Part shown: positions 19,807 to 29,650 of the stretch, in pieces
How positions within the stretch are numbered: position 1 is the stretch's first letter
Layout: every line of letters begins with the position of its first letter
Source: Amphibacillus jilinensis Y1
Lineage (GTDB): Bacteria; Bacillota; Bacilli; Bacillales; Amphibacillaceae
Assembly (NCBI RefSeq): GCF_000306965.1
Contig: NZ_JH976435.1
Span: 309,880-373,879, forward strand
DNA: 64,000 bases
Reading direction: 5' to 3'
The notes under the pieces: generated by a model
The model's input: the letters and a program-made list of their open reading frames with translations, nothing else
Databases searched by the model: none
What the model was told of the DNA's origin: nothing
Translations under genes and position numbers: made by a program

Positions 19807-19834
19807 GATGTCGATCCCTTCTAACTTTACAGAC

Positions 19835-19848
19835 AGAACATTCGTTCT
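19835..19848 (-). promoter_or_regulatory. LexA (DinR) box of the YolD-like gene
   Basis: AGAACATTCGTTCT is a dyad with perfect GAAC-N4-GTTC half sites, close to the Bacillus SOS consensus. It lies just downstream of the -10 on the minus strand, about 28 bases before the start codon. Confidence 0.8.
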
Positions 19849-19850
19849 AT

Positions 19851-19880
19851 ATTATACATCTTAACGCATATTCAATACAA
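19851..19880 (-). promoter_or_regulatory. Promoter of the YolD-like gene
   Basis: On the minus strand TTGTAT (19875-19880) and TATAAT (19851-19856) are separated by 18 bases, and the LexA box abuts the -10. Confidence 0.65.
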
Positions 19881-20034
19881 ACGTATTTATTGGCAGGTTT
19901 AGTAGTTTTTAGCTATTTATCAGTAAGATTAAAAAGGATATTTTTACAAACTTTCTTTTTATTGATTGGTAGTATAAAGATAAATATGGTAAAATTATTT
20001 TGTTATATTTTAATTTTAAAAAGGGGAGAAAATT

Positions 20035-20646
20035 TTGAAAAAAATATTAATGGTGTTAAGCGTGTTATTGTTGGCTGTTTTCCTTATTTCAGCATGTTCG
20101 CAAGATGAATCCGAACAACAAGATATTGAAGAGAACAATGACCAAGATGGTGTGGAGGAAGCTGATGTAGAGGAAGGGGCACTTGATGTTGATGTCACGA
20201 TACCCGCTTCTTTTTATGCAGAAGAACTAGATATCGATCAGATTGAAGCAGAGGCTGATGAAATTGGAATTACTGAAGTAACAGTTAATGATGATGGATC
20301 AGTTACGTATACAATGCCAAAATCTGTGCATGATGAATGGTTAAGTGATTATGTGACTGAAATTGAAAGTACAATGAATGAGCTTGTTTCAAGTGAGGAT
20401 TTTGTGTCGATTCGCGATATAACTGCAAATAACGACTATTCAAGCTTTTCAGTTGTTGTTGACCAAGAAGTTTATGAGAATAGCTTTGATGGTATGGCAG
20501 CTTTTTCACTCGGAATTTCAGGTTTGTTTTATCAGTTAATGAGTGGAGCTAATCCAGATGATTATAACGTCACCATTGACATGGTTGATGAAACTTCTGG
20601 AGATGTGTTTGATAGTATTATTTACCCGGATGATATGAATGAATAG
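20035..20646 (+). CDS. Putative lipoprotein, acidic
   Basis: The 203-residue product has a lipoprotein signal peptide with lipobox LISAC (Cys21), followed by a very acidic linker (about 23-55) and a mixed domain of some 150 residues. I recognise no family. The start is TTG 20035, spaced seven bases after AAGGGGAG; the next ATG (20050) lies inside the signal peptide. The gene stands alone: a terminator follows immediately, and the upstream yolD-like gene is divergent. An outer-face role, anchored to the membrane, follows from the signal; the function is unknown. Confidence 0.75.
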   Translation: MKKILMVLSVLLLAVFLISACSQDESEQQDIEENNDQDGVEEADVEEGALDVDVTIPASFYAEELDIDQIEAEADEIGITEVTVNDDGSVTYTMPKSVHDEWLSDYVTEIESTMNELVSSEDFVSIRDITANNDYSSFSVVVDQEVYENSFDGMAAFSLGISGLFYQLMSGANPDDYNVTIDMVDETSGDVFDSIIYPDDMNE

Positions 20647-20648
20647 TA

Positions 20649-20680
20649 AATAAAAGTCACCATATGGTGGCTTTTATTTT
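20649..20680 (+). terminator. Intrinsic terminator after the lipoprotein gene
   Basis: AATAAAAGTCACC pairs with GGTGGCTTTTATT over 13 bp, one a wobble, around a self-complementary ATAT centre. A T-run follows, and the structure would work in both directions. Confidence 0.88.
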
Positions 20681-20734
20681 AATTGAACAAGTAAAAGGCC
20701 TGCTTTAGAGATATAAATAAAACAGCTCGTTCTT

Positions 20735-20787
20735 CCTATTTACATCAGATCACATTTCAATTAACATAAATTGAGGTTTGTTAGATA
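20735..20787 (+). repeat. 53-bp direct repeat, copy 1
   Basis: Bases 20735-20787 match 21723-21775 at 46 of 53 positions by eye, including the shared TTCAATTAACATAAAT. Copy 1 lies upstream of the small membrane-protein gene, so the unit may be a promoter or leader segment. Confidence 0.65.
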
Positions 20788-20910
20788 GATGACGTTAGTT
20801 CACGTTTTCTATCTTTAATAAAAAAATTTATTTTGAATCGTATGGCAAAGAGAACTTTTAGTATAGAATTCAGGTACTGATTGCATTAAAGTGAGGTGGA
20901 TAAAATAGTT

Positions 20911-21303
20911 ATGGGTTTCAAAAAATATGTGAAAATCGCCATTCTATCTGTAGTTATTAATTTAATGAGCATTTTTAGCGTTGTTTTAAGCGTCTGGTCA
21001 ATTATTATGCTTTTAATCGCATTATTTGTGAAAAAGAATAAAAAATCCTCAAGAACTCAAAGAGATAAACAGTTAATTGGTATAGTGCAAATCTCTTTAA
21101 TTGGAGTAGCTATATTTATTAGTACTGGACATACATTTATTAGTGTGGTTATGTTTAATTATATCGTACAGACTTATTTGAGTAGTTTCCAAATCATTTT
21201 TATCTTATTAGCAGTCCTAGGTGTAGTTGTTTACTACTATTTTACTATCAACCTATTTAAAGAAGTCTTGAAATTTGTAAAGCAGAAGGATTCTTCATTA
21301 TAA
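20911..21303 (+). CDS. Small integral membrane protein
   Basis: The 130-residue protein has three strongly hydrophobic stretches, about residues 9-38 (possibly two helices), 54-82 and 87-112, with a basic loop KKNKKSSRTQRDK between the first and second. I recognise no family. Start at ATG 20911, ten bases after GAGGTGG; an in-frame GTG at 20896 overlaps that site. It stands between two terminators, so it is monocistronic. Its upstream region is repeated about 1 kb further on, next to a decayed small membrane protein gene. Confidence 0.6.
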   Translation: MGFKKYVKIAILSVVINLMSIFSVVLSVWSIIMLLIALFVKKNKKSSRTQRDKQLIGIVQISLIGVAIFISTGHTFISVVMFNYIVQTYLSSFQIIFILLAVLGVVVYYYFTINLFKEVLKFVKQKDSSL

Positions 21304-21311
21304 ACGTAAAA

Positions 21312-21389
21312 AATCCACTAGTCACCTAAAAAACCTAGCTCTATCCCTTTAAATGGAATGCTGAGGTAGGCTTATAGGGATTAGTGGTT
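21312..21389. terminator. Large imperfect hairpin, probable bidirectional terminator
   Basis: AATCCACTA (21312-21320) pairs with TAGTGGTT (21382-21389), and inner CCTA/TAGG (21334-21337/21367-21370) and CCC/GGG segments pair too. A-runs before it and T-runs after it suit termination of both the plus-strand membrane gene and a minus-strand remnant. Confidence 0.6.
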
Positions 21390-21403
21390 TTGTATTTCTT
21401 TAA

Positions 21404-21559
21404 TTAAGAAGCATGATTTACTGGTTGTACCTCTACTTTGTTTTTTGCTGCTTCAATGAGAAGGAAAATAGCTGTTAAAATATGTAGAACTATACCTACA
21501 AATGGAATGAACCCCACACACGAAGTAACAATACCAAGTATATGGCCACCCTTTTTCAT
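21404..21559 (-). pseudogene. Remnant or very small membrane protein
   Basis: A minus-strand frame from ATG 21559 to TAA 21404 encodes 51 residues beginning MKKGGHILGIVTSCVGFIPF and containing one to two membrane helices (VGIVLHILTAIFLLIEAAKN). A different frame upstream reads ...GRDYFLNSWASMKY, which looks like the preceding part separated by a frameshift. The ribosome site is poor. I read it as a decayed small membrane protein gene, although a short functional peptide cannot be excluded. Confidence 0.4.
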
Positions 21560-21722
21560 GTTACTTTTAATACTTCATACTAGCCCAACTATTCAGAAAG
21601 TAATCCCTGCCCTGAAGTAAAAGTATATGTATCCGGATATATTCATAAGAACATCCAATATGTTGATGATTACAAAGTTTACATGATCTAAAAAACTACA
21701 TAAAAACAGATCACCCACCCAA

Positions 21723-21775
21723 CCTATTTACGTCAAATCACACTTCAATTAACATAAATACAAGTTTGTTAAATA
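21723..21775 (+). repeat. 53-bp direct repeat, copy 2
   Basis: Second copy of the unit at 20735-20787 (46 of 53 identical). No gene follows it, which suggests that the paralogue it once served has been lost. Confidence 0.65.
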
Positions 21776-23995
21776 AAATGCAATCTTTTAAACTTTTATC
21801 ACTTTGTAAGTTAAATGAGAGTCAGTGAGTAGTTGGAGAGAAATTATAATTAGCTAGAAGAAGTAAGGTCTGTTTTGTCTTAATATATCTTTATCTAGGC
21901 GAAATCAAGATGATTTTGAAAGCTTAATTAATACAATAACAACTGGTGATCTTTAATTTAATTGAGGTGAAATTAATTTTCACTAACTCAACTTTCGCAC
22001 ACTGAAAATAGTCATTCAACCTTGATCGTGTTCAATAGACGCGGTATTCAATAGGCTTGTTGACTTTACTTCTGCATGGATGTGCCACACGCGACCTTCT
22101 CATACGTTTAACTGCTATTGGAGCATTAGAAGTATAATCAGCATTAAACATGAGCTTAAAGAATCATTTATTTAACATATTTTTTCCATTAATATGTAAC
22201 GACGGTTGTCTTGGGTAATAAGAAATGCTTAAAAGGTTTTATATTCCAAAATAATCAAGTTATATGTATAATAATACAAAAAAATACAGAGGCATTTGCT
22301 TATAAGTTAAAAAAGTTATAAGAAATTTTGGTAGTCACACGCCAATCATAAAACTACAAACCTTATATTAATTCTTATCTATTTGCATGCAAATTACAAG
22401 CTGAAATCGCTTATAGTAAAAGTGTGCGTAAACAATAGGTAAAAACAAAAAGTTTAGTGTAATCTTAATAAGACCTATTAACTGTGCAAAACATTTCATT
22501 AATACTACTCTCTAATTAATGATTTTGAAAGTGCTCTCAACCGTATAAATAAACGTTAATTGCCCGTTGATTACTGGAGTAAGCACTGGTTAGACGCTGT
22601 TTATTTTACTTTATCGTACGCTGACACGTGAGGATTAGTATTCTTGCGTCATCAGTTTTTTTATAGCATCTGTAGTAAGTGATCGATCGCTTAGTAAGTG
22701 ATAAGATATTCCAAAGATTTCTGTGAAAAATAGACATTAATTAAATGATTTTTTATATATCTAAGTTTGGTGGTCATATTTACTTCTTCAAAGGATTTAA
22801 GCGTTGTGAATAAAACTGTAAAGTATGATTACACTTGTATTTCATGTCAATTAAATGAAGTAAAAGTGTAAAATATATAGAATGATTTAACAAAAATGAG
22901 AAAATATAATTAGGTCAAAGCTCCCTTTTAAGAAGAAAGAATGTGATGGTAGTATTATAATAAATGAGCTTTTAAGTGACAAATTGTATATAAAACTTTA
23001 TTTTATAGATGATGTTTTTTCTAATTTGAATTTTATTAAAAAGAAGACATTTATTTATCGTATCAAGATTTTCAACTTCTTTTAGCAAACTATTAGTAAT
23101 AAATTTTTGAATGAATAGGTCTTTAGTTTCGGCGCATAATCAATTAAGTTTTTGGTTTCGCTTGTTGATTAAGTAATTAAATGTATATTGATGAGCACTA
23201 TTATTGTAGAAATGAAGCTATTGTATAATCTTTTCCATGAGTTGTCTTTTTAAAAATGAATGCAGGTGTATTAACGCCTGATGTATCCATATATAGAACT
23301 TTATATCATTTATTGAAAATTCGAATTTTTCAGGGGGAATTAAATGTAGAAATAGTGATCGTTTATAAAAGAAAAATCCATAACTTTTGTTATGTGAATG
23401 CATTTCATAATTCAGCTATTTGGAGTAGAAGACGAACAATATGTAAGTTTTCAATGAGCAAAGGAAGCCGAAGGATGAGCCGCTAAGAGTAAAAACATCA
23501 GGTGAAGCTTCACTTAAGAGAATGTTAAATTGAAAGCGTCACATCATGTGTTAACATCGAACTGATCAACATCCTGTTGACCCTAGGCAATGCCTTTAAA
23601 CAAGCGAAGTCATTAGTAGGTAAAGCGTGTTCAAGCGCTCAAAATCATGACGAATCATCGCACGATTTTATTTATTCATTTAAATAGCGTTTGTTTTTAA
23701 AATAGGATTAGATCATAAAGTAAAATCATTATTTTTGATGTATTAAGTTGGTTACTACGAATAGTTGAATACCGTTGTAAGGTATTCTTTCTAATATACT
23801 TATTAAGATAGTTGGAAATTCACTTACCTATTCATGATTTAATAGTTATTGATTAGTATTTACAATCTTAAGAGTACATAAGACTCTGACAATGATTTTA
23901 TAATTGCTATTTTTATTATAAAAAGAGTTAGTGTTTGTTAGTTAGAAATACATACAATACGAATATTATAGCTCATGTTGAAAGAGGTAATGCTA
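21776..23995. other. 2.2 kb AT-rich stretch without a convincing gene
   Basis: Both strands show only short frames without ribosome sites or recognisable protein. Notable pieces are the 19-mer TCTGCATGGATGTGCCACA (22071-22089), found again at 57845-57863, and a stretch at 23530-23670. The latter, in one frame, reads like broken coding sequence (VNIELINILLTLGNAFKQAK), perhaps a dead transposase, but it is not identifiable. CATACAAT at 23951-23958 equals the SigE -10 but lacks a matching -35. The region is probably decayed accessory DNA plus the upstream region of the regulator. Confidence 0.5.
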
Positions 23996-26900
23996 ATGAA
24001 AACTGCAGGATATAGTGAGTTAGAACTTGCATGGGAAATTGACAATCATCAATTTATTAGGGCCATTCAAGCTGATTCTAATAAGATATTATTGAGGAGG
24101 TTGACTGATGATGATGAAATATCTGAGGGGTTATTAATTAAGGAATTTCAGATTCGTCAACAATTTGATATACCTTGTATGTTACCCCCGCTAGAAATAG
24201 TTGATAAAGGGATTGCTTTTGAAAATATAGAAGGCCTAAGTTTAAGTGAAGCGTTGAGCAGTCACGCATATTCTATTGAAGAATCACTAAAGATAGCGAT
24301 TCAACTTGTTAAGTCAGTTGAGCAATGTCAGCATATAAAAGAAGTTAAGTTTATGATTAAACCAGATCGCATTATTTTATCCGAAGATTTGGAAGTTAAA
24401 ATATTACCTATGGTTTCGACGAAGGAATCATTGGAAAGTAAATATCAGTCGCCTGAAGAATTGCTTAAGAAAAACTATGATCAACGTTCTGAATTATATA
24501 AGCTAGGTATGCTGTTATATGAAGTATTTGCAAGAGGTAAAAATCCATTTTCTAGATACAATAATCAGGATTGGACGCATAATCACATAGCTGTTGAGCC
24601 GATTCAATTAATAAGAATGAATCGGAAAGTCCCTAAGATGGTTAATTATATAGTTATGACACTTTTATCTAAAAATCCAGAAAATAGATACCAAACATGT
24701 GGTCAACTACTTAAAGATTTAACGAAGTGCTTAGTCGCGTTAAAAGATACAGAGAAAATTGACTCATTTCGCTTATCCATTGAACAACTAGATGGATTTT
24801 TTAAAATTCCAAAACACTATTACGGAAGGGATAACGAAATTTGTCTAATATATGATTTATTTCAAGACGCTTCCAATGGTTCAGTAGAATTAGTGTTTCT
24901 ACATGGACCTGTTGGAATAGGGAAAACAACTTTAATAAACAATCAATTTAGAAAAATGGTTTATAACAGAGCATACTTTACTTCGGGTGAATTTGATCAG
25001 ACCCAAAATCATACACCTTATCAATCATTGATTTCAGCTTTTCAAGATGTAGTTAGTGAAATTTTAACACAAACTAACCAACAAATGGGCAAATGGAAAG
25101 AAGTAATTTTGGATGCAATTGGAGATCAAGCACACCTTATTACTAATGTTATACCAGAATTAACGTCAATTATAGGAGAGCAAAAATCAATAAGCTTAAT
25201 GTCTGTTGAAGAAAAAGAGCAGAAATTTATTCAGGTATTTCAACAATTTATTCAAGTATTTATCAATAGTGATCAACCGTTAGTCTTATTTTTAGATAAC
25301 TTTCATTTGGCTGATAAACCATTCATTAAACTAATTCGTTCTTTAATAATGAAACCAAACACAAGCAGACTAATGCTGATTTTAGGCTGTAGAGACGATG
25401 GTGACAGAGTGCAATTGGAGATGATAAAAGACCAATTTGAAATGATTGATCAGTATGGCGTTCGGTGCACGGAATTGGAATTGTTAAATTTATCAATGAA
25501 GGAAGTTAACCAGTTAGTAGCCGACACACTTCATAGTGATCCAACTAAGACTGTAGCATTGACTAAATTAATTTATAAAAAGACAGCAGGGAACCTTTTC
25601 TACACGAAACAATTACTAAAAGTTATTTATGCCAACGATTGGATAATGTATAATAATGTGACGCAAACATGGGAATGGGACCAAGAGGCGATTCAATCAG
25701 TTAAAGAGCAGAAGTGTTTAATCAATTATATGATTCATAAAATTGATCGACTGCCTAAAGTCGTGAAAAAGGTGTTAAAGATTATCGCTTGTTTTGGTTA
25801 TGTTTTTGAACGATCAGAAATTGAACGGTTTTCAGATTTCTCAGTTAAAGCAATTGCGGACGCGATACATCGTGCTGAAAAAGAGGGGTTAATTTTTTCT
25901 GAAACGCTTAATAATCAGGATCAGCGCTATCATTTTTTCCATAACCAGATTCAACAGGTTATTTATGATTTAAATAGCGAGACTGAAAAAAAACGAAATC
26001 ATTTAGAATTAGCAAGATTTTTTGTTAATTTAGGGCCACAAGATGATTTGATATTTAAAACAGTCGATCATTTTAACAAAGGCAGAGATATGATTCAAGA
26101 AACAAGTGAAAAAGAGCAGCTGATCGAGTTGAATTACAAAGCAGGTTCATTGGCTAAGGAATCAAATGATTATGTTACTGCTCTGCATTATTACCGAAGT
26201 GCTGTTATGAGTATGGAGCAACTAAAGTGGGAGAAATGTCATGATTTTTGTTTCAACCTGTATTTAGAGTTAGCAGAATCGGAGTATTATACTGGTCATG
26301 GGCAAGAACTTGAAATACTACATGCAAAATTATTACAACGCGCTCACGCAAGTTCAGATATCCTATTGGTATATAGTCAAAAGATTTTAAACTATATTAA
26401 TTGCGGGAAACCGAAAATGGCTTTAGAAGTAGGAATCAATTGTCTTGAAAAGATTAATTTTGATATTCCAAGAGAACCAACCCCGCAACTTGTTAGAGAA
26501 GAGATGGTGTTAACAAGGCAACGTCTTGCTGGGGATTTTAAAAAATTAAGGTATTTACCTAATGTTAAAACCCGTGAAATCTATACCATCATGAAGGTTT
26601 TATTTGAATTATTAATACCTAGCTTTTTAATAAATAAAAGCGTTTTTTCTGTTATTATCTGTAAACTCATGCGTTTAATTATAGAATATGGAAGATATGA
26701 AGATGCGCCTGCTGTTTTCGCTGTTTATGGTTCTTTATTGTGTCTTGAATCGAAAGCATTTCCAGAAGCTTACTCTATTAGAGATATTGCGTTAAGTATG
26801 GTAGTAGAGGAAAATACTCCTTCGGTAAAAAGTAAAACTTATATGGTTTTGGGGAGTGGATTCTATCATTATGGTAACGAGGAGATTATCAATAAAGAAG

Positions 26901-28603
26901 CATACTTAAAACAAGCTATTGAATTTGGGGGACATATTGGTAGCGGAAACATTTATACCAGCATGGCTATTTTAAAACACACATTTTTATCATATGAGAA
27001 AAAAACATTAGTGGATTTGTTAGAATTAACGGATAGATACAAAAGGATCCTACAACAATTTAATGAAGGATTGGTTTTTGATAATATCATGCTCTTTTCA
27101 CAATTTATTTTGTGCATGAAAGGACGAACGAACGATCCGTTATCAATGGATAGTGATGATTTTAATGAAAAGCATTTTATGGTTGATATTGAAGCTAAAG
27201 ACACAAAAGATATGACTCTATTTAATTATTATCTATACAAAACCCAAATTTGTTATTTAAACGCAGAATATAGTAAGGCAGTATCATATGCTTTAAAAGC
27301 AGATAATTATGTTGAATATTCTGATCATTACAATTATCTAGTTGATCATTACTTTTACAAAGCAATCGTTATGTTGAAATGCTGGAAGGATCAGAGTGGC
27401 ACTAAACAATTGGAGTGGAATCGTGAGTTGAGGATTGTTCTAGAACAGCTCGCGCATTTTCGGAAATATGATGAGAAATGTTTTGCCTACAAAGAATGGT
27501 TGATTCGAGCTGAATACGCTAATGTTTTTGGTTATCTTGATAAAGCAGAAGAGTTATATGAACAAGCGATAACTTCGGCAGAAAAGAACGGAAATCGGTT
27601 AAGTAAGGCGTTAACTAATGAACTTACGGGGCAGTTTTATCATGAAAGAGGAAAAATAAGAATTGCACTAATTTTTCTTAAAGTGGCTATTCAAGAGTAT
27701 AATGAGTGGGGAGCGGGTTGGAAAGCGCGCTTTATTGAACATGGATATTTTGATAGGATGACAGACGATGTCAATCACCTAATAGTAAAAAAAGAAACTT
27801 CATCACAAGAAATGAGTCGAGACTTAAGTATTCGTTCAAAGACAAAATTAGACAATATTATTAGAGCATCAGAAGTAATGTCAAAAGAAATAAACTTTTC
27901 CGATGCACTTAAAGAATTAATGTGTGCTATTAAACGAGAATCTCTAGCAGAAAAAGTTATTCTTTTTACCAAGCAAGAAAATGTAGTCATTGTCACTTCG
28001 ATTGTGCAAGGAATAGATGATGTCTTGATGCCCAATAAGCCAATTGATGAATCAAAAGAGATTCCGCATCAAGTCATTAGATATGTTGATCGTACGAAGA
28101 AACTTGTTAACACATCTAATAATACACATGCAGAAATCTATAAGGGAACGTCGTATATTATGGAATATTCTCAAAAATCTACATTATGTATGCCGCTCTT
28201 TATCCAAGGTCAGTACGTGGGAATTCTCTATTTGGAAAATCGTTGGATTGCCAATCTGTTTTCTGAAGAGCAATTTTCTATCTTGAAATTTCTAGGTACC
28301 CAAGCTATGTTTGTCACGAGATTAATAGAACCCTTTAAATCTAATACTATAGATTTGAAACAAGAACTTTATAAGAACGATAATGTGGATGAAGAGCTAA
28401 TGATTTATGATGATCTCACTGACAGGGAACTTGAGATTATTAACTTAATGGCAGCTGGGCATTCAAACAAAGAGATAGCAAAAATCTTAGGTGTGAAAAT
28501 CGGAACGATAAAAGTTCATATACATAACATCTTCTCTAAATTAGATGTTAATCGACGCACAATGGCAATCTTTAAAGCGAATCAGTTAAAACTCATAAAT
28601 TAA
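23996..28603 (+). CDS. Giant LuxR-family regulator: pseudokinase, P-loop ATPase, TPR-like, GAF-like
   Basis: The 1535-residue protein has five parts. Residues 1-260 are a protein-kinase fold: YQSPEE replaces the APE region and ELYKLGMLLYEVFARGKNPF matches helix F. The catalytic HRD is missing (the loop reads KFMIKPDRIIL) and there is no DFG (KILPMV). Residues 285-600 are a STAND/AAA_16-type ATPase with P-loop GPVGIGKT (304-311). A long helical, TPR-like region follows (about 680-1270), then a GAF-like domain (about 1295-1445) and a LuxR HTH (1474-1535, LTDRELEIINLMAAGHSNKE). Start ATG 23996 is set by AAAGAGG. It directly precedes the EPS locus on the same strand and is the obvious candidate regulator. 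Confidence 0.88.
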   Translation: MKTAGYSELELAWEIDNHQFIRAIQADSNKILLRRLTDDDEISEGLLIKEFQIRQQFDIPCMLPPLEIVDKGIAFENIEGLSLSEALSSHAYSIEESLKIAIQLVKSVEQCQHIKEVKFMIKPDRIILSEDLEVKILPMVSTKESLESKYQSPEELLKKNYDQRSELYKLGMLLYEVFARGKNPFSRYNNQDWTHNHIAVEPIQLIRMNRKVPKMVNYIVMTLLSKNPENRYQTCGQLLKDLTKCLVALKDTEKIDSFRLSIEQLDGFFKIPKHYYGRDNEICLIYDLFQDASNGSVELVFLHGPVGIGKTTLINNQFRKMVYNRAYFTSGEFDQTQNHTPYQSLISAFQDVVSEILTQTNQQMGKWKEVILDAIGDQAHLITNVIPELTSIIGEQKSISLMSVEEKEQKFIQVFQQFIQVFINSDQPLVLFLDNFHLADKPFIKLIRSLIMKPNTSRLMLILGCRDDGDRVQLEMIKDQFEMIDQYGVRCTELELLNLSMKEVNQLVADTLHSDPTKTVALTKLIYKKTAGNLFYTKQLLKVIYANDWIMYNNVTQTWEWDQEAIQSVKEQKCLINYMIHKIDRLPKVVKKVLKIIACFGYVFERSEIERFSDFSVKAIADAIHRAEKEGLIFSETLNNQDQRYHFFHNQIQQVIYDLNSETEKKRNHLELARFFVNLGPQDDLIFKTVDHFNKGRDMIQETSEKEQLIELNYKAGSLAKESNDYVTALHYYRSAVMSMEQLKWEKCHDFCFNLYLELAESEYYTGHGQELEILHAKLLQRAHASSDILLVYSQKILNYINCGKPKMALEVGINCLEKINFDIPREPTPQLVREEMVLTRQRLAGDFKKLRYLPNVKTREIYTIMKVLFELLIPSFLINKSVFSVIICKLMRLIIEYGRYEDAPAVFAVYGSLLCLESKAFPEAYSIRDIALSMVVEENTPSVKSKTYMVLGSGFYHYGNEEIINKEAYLKQAIEFGGHIGSGNIYTSMAILKHTFLSYEKKTLVDLLELTDRYKRILQQFNEGLVFDNIMLFSQFILCMKGRTNDPLSMDSDDFNEKHFMVDIEAKDTKDMTLFNYYLYKTQICYLNAEYSKAVSYALKADNYVEYSDHYNYLVDHYFYKAIVMLKCWKDQSGTKQLEWNRELRIVLEQLAHFRKYDEKCFAYKEWLIRAEYANVFGYLDKAEELYEQAITSAEKNGNRLSKALTNELTGQFYHERGKIRIALIFLKVAIQEYNEWGAGWKARFIEHGYFDRMTDDVNHLIVKKETSSQEMSRDLSIRSKTKLDNIIRASEVMSKEINFSDALKELMCAIKRESLAEKVILFTKQENVVIVTSIVQGIDDVLMPNKPIDESKEIPHQVIRYVDRTKKLVNTSNNTHAEIYKGTSYIMEYSQKSTLCMPLFIQGQYVGILYLENRWIANLFSEEQFSILKFLGTQAMFVTRLIEPFKSNTIDLKQELYKNDNVDEELMIYDDLTDRELEIINLMAAGHSNKEIAKILGVKIGTIKVHIHNIFSKLDVNRRTMAIFKANQLKLIN

Positions 28604-28937
28604 GTTTAGAAGGGGGTGTCCTAAATAATCACTACACAGTGACTTTTTATGGACACGCTCTTTCTTTAGCTTTAAATGATTTTTTTAATATAGTTGACGC
28701 TATTCGTAATAGACATAGACCCATAACTTAACTTTTGTAGTTCAGATTTGTACTTAAATCATTAGCATGACAAGCTTAAGCGGCTGTTGAATAGCAAATT
28801 GAATGTTAATCGTTAAGTGCTGAAAATGAAAAAAGAATAGATTTTATACAGGAATTATAACTTTTGATATACGTAGAGAAAGTCTTTTTGTTGTAAGATA
28901 ACTATATTATTCAAATCAAGCAGAATGGAGTGGTAAA
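28604..28937. other. Gap before the EPS locus
   Basis: After the terminator at 28615-28650 the remaining 280 or so bases hold the presumed EPS promoter and leader. A TATTAT (28905-28910) is present without a good -35, as would fit activator-dependent transcription. No gene is seen. Confidence 0.4.
28615..28650 (+). terminator. Terminator after the giant regulator
   Basis: TCACT/AGTGA (28629-28633/28638-28642) with a 4-base loop and CTTTTTAT tail sits inside an outer GTGTCC/GGACAC pair (28616-28621/28651-28656). It separates the regulator from the EPS genes. Confidence 0.65.
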
Positions 28938-29633
28938 ATGCAAGATTTTGAAGCGTTAAAAGAGATCACTGCATTAATTAAAAAAAGGTTTCTCATGATC
29001 ATATCAATTGCAATTTTGGCAGGGGTTATCAGTGGGATCTTTACTTTTAGAGTAACACCAACTTATTATTCGAGTGCTCAATTTTTAGTTAATCAAATGA
29101 GTGAAGACGAAATTTACCAATCGAATCAAATTAGTGTCAATTTAGATTTAATTAATTCCTATAAAGACCTTATCGTCAGCCAGCAAATATTAGACATCGT
29201 ATCAGAAGAGTTGGACAGGCCGATTTTTGCTAATTCTATTGAGATAGATAATAGAAGTGGTTCACAAATTGTTACATTAGGTGCTTTTGATTCAAATCCA
29301 ACAGATGCAGTAATCTTAGCTAATACGGTTGTTGAAGTTTTTCAAAAAGAACTGCCTGGAATTATGCAGGTAGATAATATAAATATTATTAGCAGAGCAT
29401 CGACGGCACAAAAACGGGGACCTAATAAATCATTAAATATTACAATTGCTATCGTATTAGGTCTAATAATCGGAGCAGGTATTGCTTTAGTATTAGGCTA
29501 TTTAGATAACACGATAACATCAGAGAAGGATGTTAAAAGACAATTGGATCTTCCTGTTTTGGGTGTGATTGGTCATGCTCAAACAAGGAATACTAAGAAA
29601 TTTCATGACAATTTTAAGGTTAACGGAAATTAG
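28938..29633 (+). CDS. Polysaccharide co-polymerase / chain-length regulator (Wzz, CapA/EpsA type)
   Basis: This is the membrane activator of the BY-kinase system that sets polymer length. The 231 residues have the Wzz layout: a first transmembrane helix at about 20-40, an extracytoplasmic domain (about 41-165), a Pro-containing second helix at about 167-188, and a short cytoplasmic C-terminal tail (TITSEKDVKRQLDLPVLGVI) that in Firmicutes contacts the kinase. The kinase gene follows 17 bases later. It is the first gene of the EPS locus. Confidence 0.92.
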   Translation: MQDFEALKEITALIKKRFLMIISIAILAGVISGIFTFRVTPTYYSSAQFLVNQMSEDEIYQSNQISVNLDLINSYKDLIVSQQILDIVSEELDRPIFANSIEIDNRSGSQIVTLGAFDSNPTDAVILANTVVEVFQKELPGIMQVDNINIISRASTAQKRGPNKSLNITIAIVLGLIIGAGIALVLGYLDNTITSEKDVKRQLDLPVLGVIGHAQTRNTKKFHDNFKVNGN

Positions 29634-29650
29634 AAAGGGCGTATTTACGA

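Noticed and set aside
22071-22110. Possible insertion-sequence end
   Set aside because: The short sequence recurs at 57845-57872, but there is no transposase gene or clear inverted partner nearby, so only a repeat is claimed.
23256-23486. A 76-codon plus-strand frame in the gene-free stretch
   Set aside because: There is no ribosome site, composition is like the flanks, and there is no recognisable motif.
23951-23958. CATACAAT, identical to the SigE -10 consensus, before the giant regulator
   Set aside because: No -35 element at the right distance, so sporulation control is not supported.
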